A stretch of 64,000 bases of DNA from positions 3,224,001-3,288,000 of the forward strand of contig CP148265.1 of the NCBI GenBank assembly GCA_045345765.1, given 5' to 3'. This document shows, piece after piece, positions 34,423 through 43,270 of this stretch; position 1 is the first letter of the stretch; each line of letters opens with the position of its first letter. Source of the DNA: JAOARY01 sp045345765 (GTDB taxonomy: Bacteria > Bacillota > Clostridia > Peptostreptococcales > Peptostreptococcaceae). Made by a program: the position numbers and the translations under genes. The notes below the pieces were generated by a model, which was given only the letters and a program-made list of their open reading frames with translations, made no database searches and had not been told where the DNA came from.

Positions 34423-36447
34423 TTACTCTTCAAAAAATTTATAATTGATTCTGTAAAAATAATTGAAATTAGATGGATATATCTTTTTTAGAACACCTTT
34501 TTTTCCAACACATAAGTACACATCTTCTAATGTTGCTGGTCTTGAATCTTTACATATATTATAACTTAATACAACTCCTTCTTTTCCTTTGCAATGAATA
34601 AATACAGCCCTATTATTTTTATTATCCATCCCTAAATATATTCCTACATGTCTTCCTCCAGACCTATTATAAAAACCTATATCTCCTATCTTTAAATTCT
34701 TTAAAGTATTTTTACCTGCCCCTAGATACAATCCTGTTTCATTTAATATCCTTGCTTGATTTACTGTCCCATCTCCAAGTATTTTATTTAGACATTTTGA
34801 ATCTTTTATAACCTGCATATACACCCAATATATAAAACCAGAACAATCTAAACCATAGGGATGATAAGTATTTATTTTATATGAATTTGAGCCTTTTGAA
34901 GTTATTTTTTTTAATTTTCCCCAATTTAAATTTTTCCCTATATGTGGGTACTTCCCTCCCCAAAAATACTCTATATGAGGATTTTTATTTAAAGCTAATG
35001 CAATTTTGGCTAAATCCAAACGTGTATATTTTAAAATTTCTTTATCTATTATTGGCTTTTTATCTATATTATTTAAATCATTGGTGCTATCATTCTTATT
35101 ATAATCATTATTTTTAGAATTCAAAAATAAATTATTAAAATTGATTGACTTAACATCACTAAATTCAACTGAATTTCTTAATATTTTATCTTCCATATTT
35201 TCATCAAATAAAGATCTTAAATATTTGCTTAATTTATTTTCTGCACAAAATGAATAATAATAATTATATAAATCAATAAAAAAATCCTCATAATTAAGTC
35301 CTTTATCCTTTGCAATTATGGATATTTGATTATAATTATAAATATCAGTATTCAAATTAATTGCTCTTTGTTTTTCAAAATTTTCCAAACAACTAAATTC
35401 TTTATATTCAATCAAATCATCAAAAACAGTCTTTTTCTCTTTCATATATAAAATTGCATAATATACTTCTTCTTTTCCATCTTTATTTGTTTTTATAATC
35501 TTATTCTTTTTATATACTTTATGTCTTTTATAGTCATAACTAAGATCTTTATTTTTTATATTTTTTTTAATTTTATATTTTGTTATCTTTCCAAATACAT
35601 CTTTTATATAAACGGGATATATTATTGGTGTTTTTATAGTATCTTTTGTATATTTATATTTATTTGATCTATAAAAATAATCTTTTTCTTCCTCAAATAA
35701 ATTTTCTTTTACATATGCTACATAATATTTTTTTTCGATATAAGTTTTATTGTAATAATCACTAACTCTATAATCTTTTCCTTTAATTTTCTTTATACAA
35801 TAAGCAAATTTTATTTGAGGTTTTAAATAATTATTTACAATATTTAATATATATTTATTTTCTTTATAATCAAAACAACTATCATTTAGTATATCCAAAC
35901 ACATAATCATTATGTGATCTACATTAAATTCATCCATATATTTTTTCATATTTAAATTTTCTTTTTTTATATTTATTTCTTCTTTTTCTATTCTTATTTC
36001 TCCCTCTTCATCATATAGAATTTCCCTAAACTCTTTATATTTTGCAAACTCTACATTCTTTAGCGCTTCTCTTTTTATTCTTTTATATTTATTTTCTTTA
36101 TCTATCTTTTTATAACTTTCTTTTTTATTAAAACGATATGGACTATATATATTGTCCAAAAGTTCATAATAATAAGGTATTTTTCTCAAATCTAAATCCA
36201 TTAATATTGCTTGTTTATATTCCAAAACTTCATCATCACTTAGATTTGTTAATTTATCTAAATAATTTTCTTTTTCCTTTATTGAATAATAATCTGAATC
36301 TAAATCTTTTAATGATATATTCATTTTTTTCGTTGATTTTAAAACATTATCTAAGTTAAAAATATTAAATATTATTAAAAAACTAAGAAATATTACAAAT
36401 ACTATTGATAAACAAAATATAATTATATATTTTTTAAATATACTCAT
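34423..36447 (-). CDS. Membrane-anchored NlpC/P60 peptidoglycan hydrolase of the T4SS-like block
   Basis: 674 residues. One N-terminal membrane anchor (about 8-30) and a long Lys/Tyr-rich extracytoplasmic region precede a C-terminal NlpC/P60 domain with C535 in YGLDCSGFIYW, H600 in GGRHVGIYLG and H618 in FIHCKGKEG, the expected catalytic Cys-His-polar set. Such hydrolases open the cell wall for Gram-positive conjugative T4SS channels. Unlike CwlT-type proteins I see no clear lysozyme-like domain upstream. It overlaps the VirB6-like gene by 14 bases. The unusually long, unrecognised middle part (about 35-450) is a distinguishing feature. Confidence 0.82.
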   Translation of the reverse strand: MSIFKKYIIIFCLSIVFVIFLSFLIIFNIFNLDNVLKSTKKMNISLKDLDSDYYSIKEKENYLDKLTNLSDDEVLEYKQAILMDLDLRKIPYYYELLDNIYSPYRFNKKESYKKIDKENKYKRIKREALKNVEFAKYKEFREILYDEEGEIRIEKEEINIKKENLNMKKYMDEFNVDHIMIMCLDILNDSCFDYKENKYILNIVNNYLKPQIKFAYCIKKIKGKDYRVSDYYNKTYIEKKYYVAYVKENLFEEEKDYFYRSNKYKYTKDTIKTPIIYPVYIKDVFGKITKYKIKKNIKNKDLSYDYKRHKVYKKNKIIKTNKDGKEEVYYAILYMKEKKTVFDDLIEYKEFSCLENFEKQRAINLNTDIYNYNQISIIAKDKGLNYEDFFIDLYNYYYSFCAENKLSKYLRSLFDENMEDKILRNSVEFSDVKSINFNNLFLNSKNNDYNKNDSTNDLNNIDKKPIIDKEILKYTRLDLAKIALALNKNPHIEYFWGGKYPHIGKNLNWGKLKKITSKGSNSYKINTYHPYGLDCSGFIYWVYMQVIKDSKCLNKILGDGTVNQARILNETGLYLGAGKNTLKNLKIGDIGFYNRSGGRHVGIYLGMDNKNNRAVFIHCKGKEGVVLSYNICKDSRPATLEDVYLCVGKKGVLKKIYPSNFNYFYRINYKFFEE

Positions 36448-37468
36448 CTTCCAAAACCCTATTTTTATCCTTAGCCTCTTGTTTTTGATAATCTAAAGCT
36501 TTAAATTTTTTAATATTTTCTTTTTTGACTATTCTTTTCGTATTTGTTTTTATCATATTTCCAAGATTTTTACTTATAGATTTAGTAATCTTATTTGTAT
36601 ATTCTTTACCTAATTTTAATCCAGTTAAGTTGTTACTTTCAAATTTCGAAAAAAATATAATATCTTTTATTTTATTTCTCGTTGGAATTATTGTAATTAG
36701 AAATAACAATCTAAATATGATTTCAAAACCATTATCCTTAAAGGAAATCTCTGATATAACATATAATATAAACGCATCTATTATTGGCATAAAAAAAGGA
36801 ATTGATATATTTATAAACCATTTATCTAGAATATATTTAAATTTATTAGATAGTGCAAAGTAAAAAACCAATGGAGCTAATACAAACCCCCATATAAAAG
36901 ATATATAATAAAAAGTATAAATATAAACATAGTAAATATTTATAAATACAGATATAAGATACATAAGAGCATTTGTTATTGTATTAGAATCTTCAAATCC
37001 TTGTTTTGAAATTTCAATTAAATCTATTGATAGATTTACATCATTAAAAAAAGCATCTAATATTTCTTGCCTAATATTAATTAATTCATTACAAAGACTA
37101 GGAAATTCATTTAATAATAAAAATAAGACTGTTATTTTTACCAAGTCTATTTTTAATCTAGCTAAAAAATTACTACTATCATTATTAAATAATATATTAA
37201 ATGCTATATAGGTTATATTAAAAAAAACTAAAATATATGCAATTGATTTTAAAAGTTCATATATTGGTGAAATTATAATGTAAGTAGGATCTGTATTATA
37301 AAAATTTAGCTCAAATAAACTGTTTTTATAAAAAATAAGATTTACTATACTTTCAAAACCTAAGCTTTCTAGTATATAATATATAACATCAGCTATGACA
37401 GCTATTATATAGCCAAGTAATAAAGAGATTGTCTTTTGACCAAAACCCAAACTCCCTACAATCAACAT
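36434..37468 (-). CDS. Polytopic VirB6/TrbL-like membrane protein
   Basis: 344 residues with about six to seven hydrophobic segments in the first 260 residues. A Lys-rich tail follows, including SKNLGNMIKTNTKRIVKKENIKK. Topology and position between the VirB4-like ATPase and the wall hydrolase match the VirB6/TrbL inner-membrane channel subunit of Gram-positive T4SSs; no sequence signature is decisive. It overlaps both neighbours (7 and 14 bases), so expression is tightly coupled. Confidence 0.6.
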   Translation of the reverse strand: MLIVGSLGFGQKTISLLLGYIIAVIADVIYYILESLGFESIVNLIFYKNSLFELNFYNTDPTYIIISPIYELLKSIAYILVFFNITYIAFNILFNNDSSNFLARLKIDLVKITVLFLLLNEFPSLCNELINIRQEILDAFFNDVNLSIDLIEISKQGFEDSNTITNALMYLISVFINIYYVYIYTFYYISFIWGFVLAPLVFYFALSNKFKYILDKWFINISIPFFMPIIDAFILYVISEISFKDNGFEIIFRLLFLITIIPTRNKIKDIIFFSKFESNNLTGLKLGKEYTNKITKSISKNLGNMIKTNTKRIVKKENIKKFKALDYQKQEAKDKNRVLEDEYI

Positions 37469-39360
37469 AATAAATCTTCTTTCAAATACTTTTCTTCTAG
37501 CTCTCTTATTTTCTCAGGATTTGATTCTATTAATAATCTTTCTGCTTCTAAAACTTTTATATTAACTATGCTTTCCTTATTTGCACATTTTACATAAAAA
37601 ACCCCCTTGTTAAAAGTAGTTGTTTTATTGGCTAATTTATCATTTATATTCAAAACTTCCTTTAGCCCATTTCTTTCAGATTCATCATGAACACCTATAA
37701 ATTTTGTATTTGAATTTACCAAAACAGATTTTGCATCCTCAAATTCCAAAAAATCATTTATTCTTTGTGTTGCTATAATAGGTGCACAATTTCTTTTTCT
37801 GGCCCTCCTGTATATTATATTTACATATTCTCTACAATCTTTATAAGGCAAAATCAAATAAAATTCATCAAAAATAATACATATCCTCTTTATATTTTTT
37901 TTATTAGAATTTCTCTTTATTATGTTTTCCCAAAAAAAATTAAGAATAATATTCATAGCCAAAGGTTTTTCAAATTTTTCATTTAAATTTGATATATCCA
38001 TATTATAAATAGGTATATCATCATCTAATTTCAAATTAGATTTGCCATCAAAATAAGATATATTCCCATTTTTACTTTTACAAAATTTTTTCATAACTCT
38101 ATTCAAATAATAATATTGCTCCATATAAGGCATTAAGTCTTCTTTTTTACTATCTGATAAAAAAGCTTCTTGCAATTTCTCATACCATAACGATAATGTA
38201 GGCATACTTTTTTTTATATTATTTTCATATAATGAACTAATATCATTGTCATATATTTTATACTCATCATAGCAATCTTTCGTAATCTCTAATATTATAT
38301 CCTTTGTTACCTGTGATATAAGACCATTATCGCCACTAGCCATCATCGAAATTATATAAGATATATCTGAAATTTTTTGATTTAAATTAAGCAATTCTTT
38401 TTCTAAATTATCTTCAATTATTATTTCTTTATCTAAGTCAAAAAAATTTATACAATTATTGGACTTATTTTTAAAACTAATATTTTCGCCACCCAATTTT
38501 TTTGTTATAGTGCTATATTCTCCTTCTGCATCTATTATCAAAAATTTTATTTCTTCTATATTTTTTAATATAATTTCCTTTATAAGTGTTGATTTTCCTG
38601 AACCTGATGAACCAACTATTGAAATTCCAAAATTTTTATTTTTTTCATCAAATAAATCAAAATTAAAACTCTCATTAGTTGAAATATTAACTCCAAGAGG
38701 CATCCCTTTTTTATGATTTATTGATGTTTTTGTATAATGATAAAAAGATGCAGATGCTTTTTTATCCATTATAAATCCATCAAAATAGCCCTTATTTTTG
38801 TCTATATTCATTGGTAAGATAAGCTTAAAAATATCTTCATGATTTGCATATGAAGATGTAATTTCTATCCCTCTTTTAGAACATTCTTTGTAAAATTTAT
38901 TAAAAATTTGTTCTATTTCATCTTTATTATCTGAGTATATGCATGATATTAAATATACATTTATTAAATTATTAAAACCCATATCTATTTCATCTCTTAA
39001 TTTTTGTACTTCTATTTTTTTATTTTCAAGCATCTCTATTCTATTTTCATCTTTTGCAAGTATTATTTCTGAATTTATATCACTTATATTTTTATTTAGC
39101 TTTTTAATAGCTTCATCGTTTTCTATAGGTTTAAAATATGTGGATGTTATTATATTCTCATAAGAAAAAAATTTTTCAAAAGTATTTATGAAATTTGTAA
39201 ACCTTGGCATATAAGATATATATATCATTTTAAAATATGTGTTTTCTTTGTCTATTGTTTTTAAAAAATCAAATGAATTTGTATCTATATAATCAGGCAT
39301 TAATATTTCATTGTAATATTCTTTTTTACTTTTCAAAATTATAAAATTTTCATTTTTCAT
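37462..39360 (-). CDS. VirB4-type T4SS ATPase
   Basis: About 632 residues from ATG 39360 (MKNENFIILK), six bases after GATGAGG; an in-frame ATG four codons upstream overlaps that ribosome site. Walker A is GSSGSGKS (about residues 250-257), Walker B is RICIIFDEFYLIL, and the later motifs RRARKRNCAPIIATQRINDFLE and ANKTTTFNKGVFYVK are typical of VirB4/TrbE. VirB4 proteins energise assembly of the secretion channel. The N-terminal region carries a coiled coil (about 85-130). It overlaps the VirB6-like gene. Confidence 0.85.
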   Translation of the reverse strand: MKNENFIILKSKKEYYNEILMPDYIDTNSFDFLKTIDKENTYFKMIYISYMPRFTNFINTFEKFFSYENIITSTYFKPIENDEAIKKLNKNISDINSEIILAKDENRIEMLENKKIEVQKLRDEIDMGFNNLINVYLISCIYSDNKDEIEQIFNKFYKECSKRGIEITSSYANHEDIFKLILPMNIDKNKGYFDGFIMDKKASASFYHYTKTSINHKKGMPLGVNISTNESFNFDLFDEKNKNFGISIVGSSGSGKSTLIKEIILKNIEEIKFLIIDAEGEYSTITKKLGGENISFKNKSNNCINFFDLDKEIIIEDNLEKELLNLNQKISDISYIISMMASGDNGLISQVTKDIILEITKDCYDEYKIYDNDISSLYENNIKKSMPTLSLWYEKLQEAFLSDSKKEDLMPYMEQYYYLNRVMKKFCKSKNGNISYFDGKSNLKLDDDIPIYNMDISNLNEKFEKPLAMNIILNFFWENIIKRNSNKKNIKRICIIFDEFYLILPYKDCREYVNIIYRRARKRNCAPIIATQRINDFLEFEDAKSVLVNSNTKFIGVHDESERNGLKEVLNINDKLANKTTTFNKGVFYVKCANKESIVNIKVLEAERLLIESNPEKIRELEEKYLKEDLLC

Positions 39361-39368
39361 AAAAAACC

Positions 39369-40193
39369 TCATCTTAGTATAATTTTTTTATCTTTTAATT
39401 CTTTGTGTTTAAGATAGTCACAGTCTTTAGATTTTATTGGATTTAATAACTTAAAATATATTTCTTCTAATTTAATTGTGTTTAAACTTGTAGCATTTAA
39501 TTTTCGTGAACTAAAAATATTTTTTATACTATTAATTTCAGCACTTAATTTTAATTTAGCTTTATTAAGATTCTTTTCTTTATTTAAATTCTCATTCTTT
39601 ATAGTATATTCAACAAATATAAATGATTCATATTTCTTTTTTTTAGAATTTTTAGCTTCATATTTTAATTCCTTTAACAGGGCTTCAAAAATAGATATTT
39701 TTCTATTTATTATATTTATTTTTTCTTTAATTTTGAAATCAAATTTCTCTATGCCTTCTTTTATATTTTCTTTTAATTCTTTATTTCGTTTAATATAATC
39801 TTGTATTTTCTTAATCTGATAAATATTTTTACTTTCTGTTGGATAATCTAACATCATTATATTTGATTCTAAAGAACCCATAAATTCTATCATCATTTCT
39901 TGATTTAAAAGTATTTCATTTTCAGTTAAAAGCTCATTATTTATACCTTCTATCTTTAACCCCATTATAAATTTAGTATAATTATTTAAAATTATCATAT
40001 TAGAATTTATATCCTCTATATTAGACACGAATTCTAAACTGTTTTTATAATTAATCTTGTTCTTCTTTTTTAATCCAAAAAAATTAATTATTTTATTATT
40101 TTTTTTTAAAAATACAATAGTTATTATAACTATTAAAGAAATTATTATTGTAATATTTAAGAAATCTGATAATAATTTTATATAATAATTTAT
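39369..40193 (-). CDS. Unrecognised membrane-anchored coiled-coil protein with a probable ATA start
   Basis: With a conventional GTG at 40028 the protein would be 219 soluble residues and lack any nearby ribosome site. The frame, however, stays open upstream for 57 codons without ATG, GTG or TTG, and encodes a good membrane helix (FLNITIIISLIVIITIVFLKK, about residues 10-30) before a basic stretch. A perfect AGGAGG at 40201-40206 sits seven bases before an ATA at 40191-40193. I therefore propose a 274-residue protein beginning at that ATA. The remaining part is a Lys/Glu-rich helical region. It lies between the VirB3-like and VirB4-like genes. Function unknown. Confidence 0.55.
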   Translation of the reverse strand: MNYYIKLLSDFLNITIIISLIVIITIVFLKKNNKIINFFGLKKKNKINYKNSLEFVSNIEDINSNMIILNNYTKFIMGLKIEGINNELLTENEILLNQEMMIEFMGSLESNIMMLDYPTESKNIYQIKKIQDYIKRNKELKENIKEGIEKFDFKIKEKINIINRKISIFEALLKELKYEAKNSKKKKYESFIFVEYTIKNENLNKEKNLNKAKLKLSAEINSIKNIFSSRKLNATSLNTIKLEEIYFKLLNPIKSKDCDYLKHKELKDKKIILR

Positions 40194-40194
40194 T

Positions 40195-40512
40195 TTAATA
40201 CCTCCTTACATATAAATATTTTTCTTTTAATCTCTTTTTTATTATTCTTTTTACAAAAATACCCATGTTCATTCTTGAACAATTTGATGATTTTTTTGGT
40301 ATATTTAACTCTCCAAAAATAATAATAATAATAAAAATAATAATAAAATTTATTGTAATTAATAATTTTATTAATTTTATTTTTATAAATGAAAAAAATA
40401 GATTAAATATAATTAACATAACCATCAAATTTAAAAACATATAAAATACAGTTTTTAAGGATTTAAATATAAAAAAATATCTATTCTGATCTTCATAAAT
40501 CCTATAAATCAT
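40195..40512 (-). CDS. Small two-helix membrane protein, VirB3/PrgI-like
   Basis: 105 residues. Two hydrophobic segments (about 22-43 and 47-67) follow a short N-terminus, and a basic C-terminal tail ends LKEKYLYVRRY. This size, topology and position just before a VirB4-type gene match PrgI/VirB3 proteins of Gram-positive T4SSs, but the sequence signature is weak. The last codons contain the AGGAGG used by the next gene. The start is unsure: the ATG has a poor ribosome site, and an in-frame ATT five codons upstream has a better-placed one. Confidence 0.5.
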   Translation of the reverse strand: MIYRIYEDQNRYFFIFKSLKTVFYMFLNLMVMLIIFNLFFSFIKIKLIKLLITINFIIIFIIIIIFGELNIPKKSSNCSRMNMGIFVKRIIKKRLKEKYLYVRRY

Positions 40513-40641
40513 ATGTCTAAAAATAATCTCACCACCCTTCTTTTAGATAATATACACTCAAGTATTTTTTTGTAAATAATAATCAGATTTTTTAATTGAA
40601 TTAATTTATCACATTAACATAAAAAAATTATATTTATACGT

Positions 40642-40677
40642 AAAAAAAACTGCTACACTAATTATTTAGTATAGCAG
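40642..40677 (-). terminator. Terminator of the transglutaminase-like gene
   Basis: Arms CTGCTATACTAA and TTAGTGTAGCAG on the minus strand, followed by eight T residues. Its outer sequence AAAGAGGCTGCTA resembles the terminal arm of the dispersed palindromic repeat, so it may be a shortened copy. Confidence 0.8.
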
Positions 40678-40688
40678 CCTCTTTTATT

Positions 40689-43034
40689 TTAATTTTTGTA
40701 ATATTCAAATGGCATTTTTATGGATTTTTCTAATTTATCACCATTTACTGATTGTATGCTATCTAATATATGAAGGTAATATCTCTTTCCATTTTCATAA
40801 GGTTGTATTGCTTGTATTACAAGCGTTTTTTTATCCTCATTTAATTTTGGTCTTTTAATTTGTACTCTTCTTCCTTCATTATCTAATAAATAAGCACAAT
40901 CTAATGTTATTGATGTTTCATCTATTTCTCTACTAAAATTAACATTCCATACTTTATTTCTATTATTTGTAGTTTTTAAATCCATATCATTTCCAATAAA
41001 TTCATATACAAATGTGTGTTTAAAATATCTATTGTAATTGGTTATATCAAATGTTACTTTATCATCCAAATATTCTACTAACTTATATCCATCAATATTT
41101 TTTGCATTATATTTAACACGACCAGTTCTATCTTTATATAAATCTTTCATAGATATTTCATTACCATCTGTATCAATATATCTAATTAAAATATTCCCCC
41201 TTATAACAGGTTTTGATGGCTTTTCAGGCTTTATTATTATATCATCATCATCTTCATCTTTAAATTTATCATCTTCTCCAGTTCCTTGGTCTTCTCCAGT
41301 TCCTTGATTTTCTCCAGCTCCTTGGTCTTCTCCAGCTCCTTGGTCTTCTCCAGCTCCTTGGTCTTCTCCAGTTCCTTGGTCTTCTCCAGTTCCTTGGTCT
41401 TCTCCAGTTCCTTGGTCTTCTCCAGCTCCTTGGTCTTCTCCAGCTCCTTGGTCTTCTCCAGCTCCTTGGTCTTCTCCAGCTCCTTGGTCTTCTCCAGTTC
41501 CTTGATCTTCCCCAGTTCCTTGGTCTTCTCCAGCTCCTTGGTCTTCTCCAGTTCCTTGGTCTTCTCCAGTTCCTTGATCTTCCCCTGTTCCTTGGTCTTC
41601 CCCAGCTCCTTGGTCTTCCTCAGTTCCTTGGTCTTCTCCAGCTCCTTGGTCTTCCTCAGTTCCTTGGTCTTCTCCAGCTCCTTGGTCTTCCTCAGTTCCT
41701 TGGTCTTCTCCAGTTCCTTGGTCTTCTCCAGCTCCTTGGTCTTCTCCAGTTCCTTGGTCTTCTCCAGTTCCTTGATCTTCTCCAGTTCCTTGATCTTCCC
41801 CAGTTCCTTGGTCTTCCTCAGTTCCTTGGTCTTCTCCAGCTCCTTGGTCTTCCTCAGTTCCTTGGTCTTCTCCAGATCCTTGGTCTTCTCCAGATCCTTG
41901 GTCTTCTCCAGCTCCTTGGTCTTCTCCAATATTTACATCTATAGATTCTTTACTTCCAGTATCATCATTTGTATAATAAAGTTTATTACCTTCTAGATAT
42001 AAATCCTTCGAATGATTATCATTTAATTTAGTCATATTAAGACCATCTAAATCTGCCTTATATAAATAACCACCATTAGAGTAATTACTAAAATAAATTG
42101 AATCAGAAGTTACAACAAACGATTGTATATTTACATCCATAACTTTTGATTTATCAAATGTATTCTTATCTAATTTATATAATTTAAAATCACTACCTTT
42201 ATAATATATACTATCATCTTTTTGTATTGGTGAATCTATATCCCAAAAAGGTTTATAAAATTCACTATTACAAGCTGGATACCTCTCTGGCTGCTCCCAA
42301 TTATGATCGTTTTGTATCTGTGAATCACTTAGATTTAAATAATTATATCTTGTTTTTAATTTTCTATCAGGCGTTGGGTCATCCCATGTAACATCTACAT
42401 GATAATATTCTCCATCAATATTTACAATGCTCCAAGCATGACCCATATTGTTAGATCTAACAACCATTGATTCTATTCCAACTTCATTTAATATTAGTTG
42501 AAAAGCTTCTGCATAACCTTCACAAACGCAAATCCTATTTATCAATGCTCCATATACATTATATGAATCTTTTGGTATTGTACCATTTTCATAATTTTCT
42601 TGGTCATATTCTATGTTTAAAACCAAATAATCATGTATTGCTAATTCCTTTTCAAATTCAGTCATTTCAGGCTTTATATTTTCTGATATTATCTCATTTA
42701 CTTTTTGATCAATTTCATCTGTCATTGTTCTTATTTCATCTTTTGTATTTGTATATCCCAAATTTAATATCCCACTTGTAGAAGCAGAAGTTTTCGTATA
42801 TTCTAAATAAAATATCTTTGGATTATCCTCAATTACTTTCTTCATCAAGTCAAACATATCATCAGTATTATTTGTATAAGCTGATAAATCTACTGAATCT
42901 TCCAAATTAATTAGCGAATCTCGCATTAAATTATAAGCTTCTTGATTATCAGTTATGCCTTCTGCATATGTACTAAAAGAGCTAAGTAGTACAAAAAACA
43001 TAGATACTAATAAAAAACCTTTAAATTTTTTCAT
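40689..43034 (-). CDS. Secreted transglutaminase-like protein with long EDQG repeat, MucBP-like and Ig-like domains
   Basis: 781 residues. Signal peptide of about 24 residues (ending STYA), then a transglutaminase-like protease fold at about 60-250 with C in RICVCEGYAEAF, H in NNMGHAWSIV and D in HVDVTWDDP as the catalytic triad candidates. A short beta-propeller-like segment (about 255-365) follows, then about 36 copies of the hexapeptide GEDQGT/A, then a MucBP-like domain (RYIDTDGNEI region) and a C-terminal SbsA/Big5-like Ig domain. No LPXTG or membrane anchor is seen, so it is secreted or loosely wall-bound. AAGGAGAGG precedes the ATG. Confidence 0.85.
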   Translation of the reverse strand: MKKFKGFLLVSMFFVLLSSFSTYAEGITDNQEAYNLMRDSLINLEDSVDLSAYTNNTDDMFDLMKKVIEDNPKIFYLEYTKTSASTSGILNLGYTNTKDEIRTMTDEIDQKVNEIISENIKPEMTEFEKELAIHDYLVLNIEYDQENYENGTIPKDSYNVYGALINRICVCEGYAEAFQLILNEVGIESMVVRSNNMGHAWSIVNIDGEYYHVDVTWDDPTPDRKLKTRYNYLNLSDSQIQNDHNWEQPERYPACNSEFYKPFWDIDSPIQKDDSIYYKGSDFKLYKLDKNTFDKSKVMDVNIQSFVVTSDSIYFSNYSNGGYLYKADLDGLNMTKLNDNHSKDLYLEGNKLYYTNDDTGSKESIDVNIGEDQGAGEDQGSGEDQGSGEDQGTEEDQGAGEDQGTEEDQGTGEDQGTGEDQGTGEDQGTGEDQGAGEDQGTGEDQGTEEDQGAGEDQGTEEDQGAGEDQGTEEDQGAGEDQGTGEDQGTGEDQGTGEDQGAGEDQGTGEDQGTGEDQGAGEDQGAGEDQGAGEDQGAGEDQGTGEDQGTGEDQGTGEDQGAGEDQGAGEDQGAGENQGTGEDQGTGEDDKFKDEDDDDIIIKPEKPSKPVIRGNILIRYIDTDGNEISMKDLYKDRTGRVKYNAKNIDGYKLVEYLDDKVTFDITNYNRYFKHTFVYEFIGNDMDLKTTNNRNKVWNVNFSREIDETSITLDCAYLLDNEGRRVQIKRPKLNEDKKTLVIQAIQPYENGKRYYLHILDSIQSVNGDKLEKSIKMPFEYYKN
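41273..41928. repeat. 18-bp minisatellite of about 36 units
   Basis: The plus-strand unit is CTTCTCCAGTTCCTTGGT with variants at a few positions; it encodes EDQGTG-type hexapeptides on the minus strand. Because the unit length is a multiple of three, copy number can change without frameshift. Other frames through the array also stay open for over 200 codons, reading (KTKELE) on the minus strand and (VFSSSL) on the plus strand. Confidence 0.95.
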
Positions 43035-43175
43035 TCTATCCTCTCCTTTTTGTTATGTCTTCCCTAAAAGCCTTAATAAGGAAATAGTTATATATTTGCA
43101 CCTCTATAAATCGGATATATGTCCTATTATATTTAATAATTTTAAAATATTAATTAAATATAGTTATAAAGTCAT

Positions 43176-43222
43176 AAAAAAAACTATATCAAAATGATTA
43201 AGAAATCACTTTGATATAGTTC
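43176..43222 (-). terminator. Terminator of asnS
   Basis: Arms AACTATATCAAAGTGATT and AATCATTTTGATATAGTT on the minus strand, followed by TTTTTT. It lies about 50 bases after the asnS stop. Confidence 0.85.
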
Positions 43223-43270
43223 TTATATATCATATTTATGATTAGCCACAATATATTTTTTGTTTGAATC

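Noticed and set aside
28415..40512. Complete integrative conjugative element
   Set aside because: No relaxase, site-specific recombinase, att repeats or tRNA insertion site is visible within the window, so mobility is not supported.
41273..41928. CRISPR array
   Set aside because: Direct 18-bp units without unique spacers, inside a coding frame; no cas genes nearby.
41237..41996. Repeat-rich ORFs in other frames of the minisatellite (KTKELE and VFSSSL)
   Set aside because: They exist only because the 18-bp unit lacks stop codons in those frames. The transglutaminase frame has a signal peptide, domains on both sides and a ribosome site.
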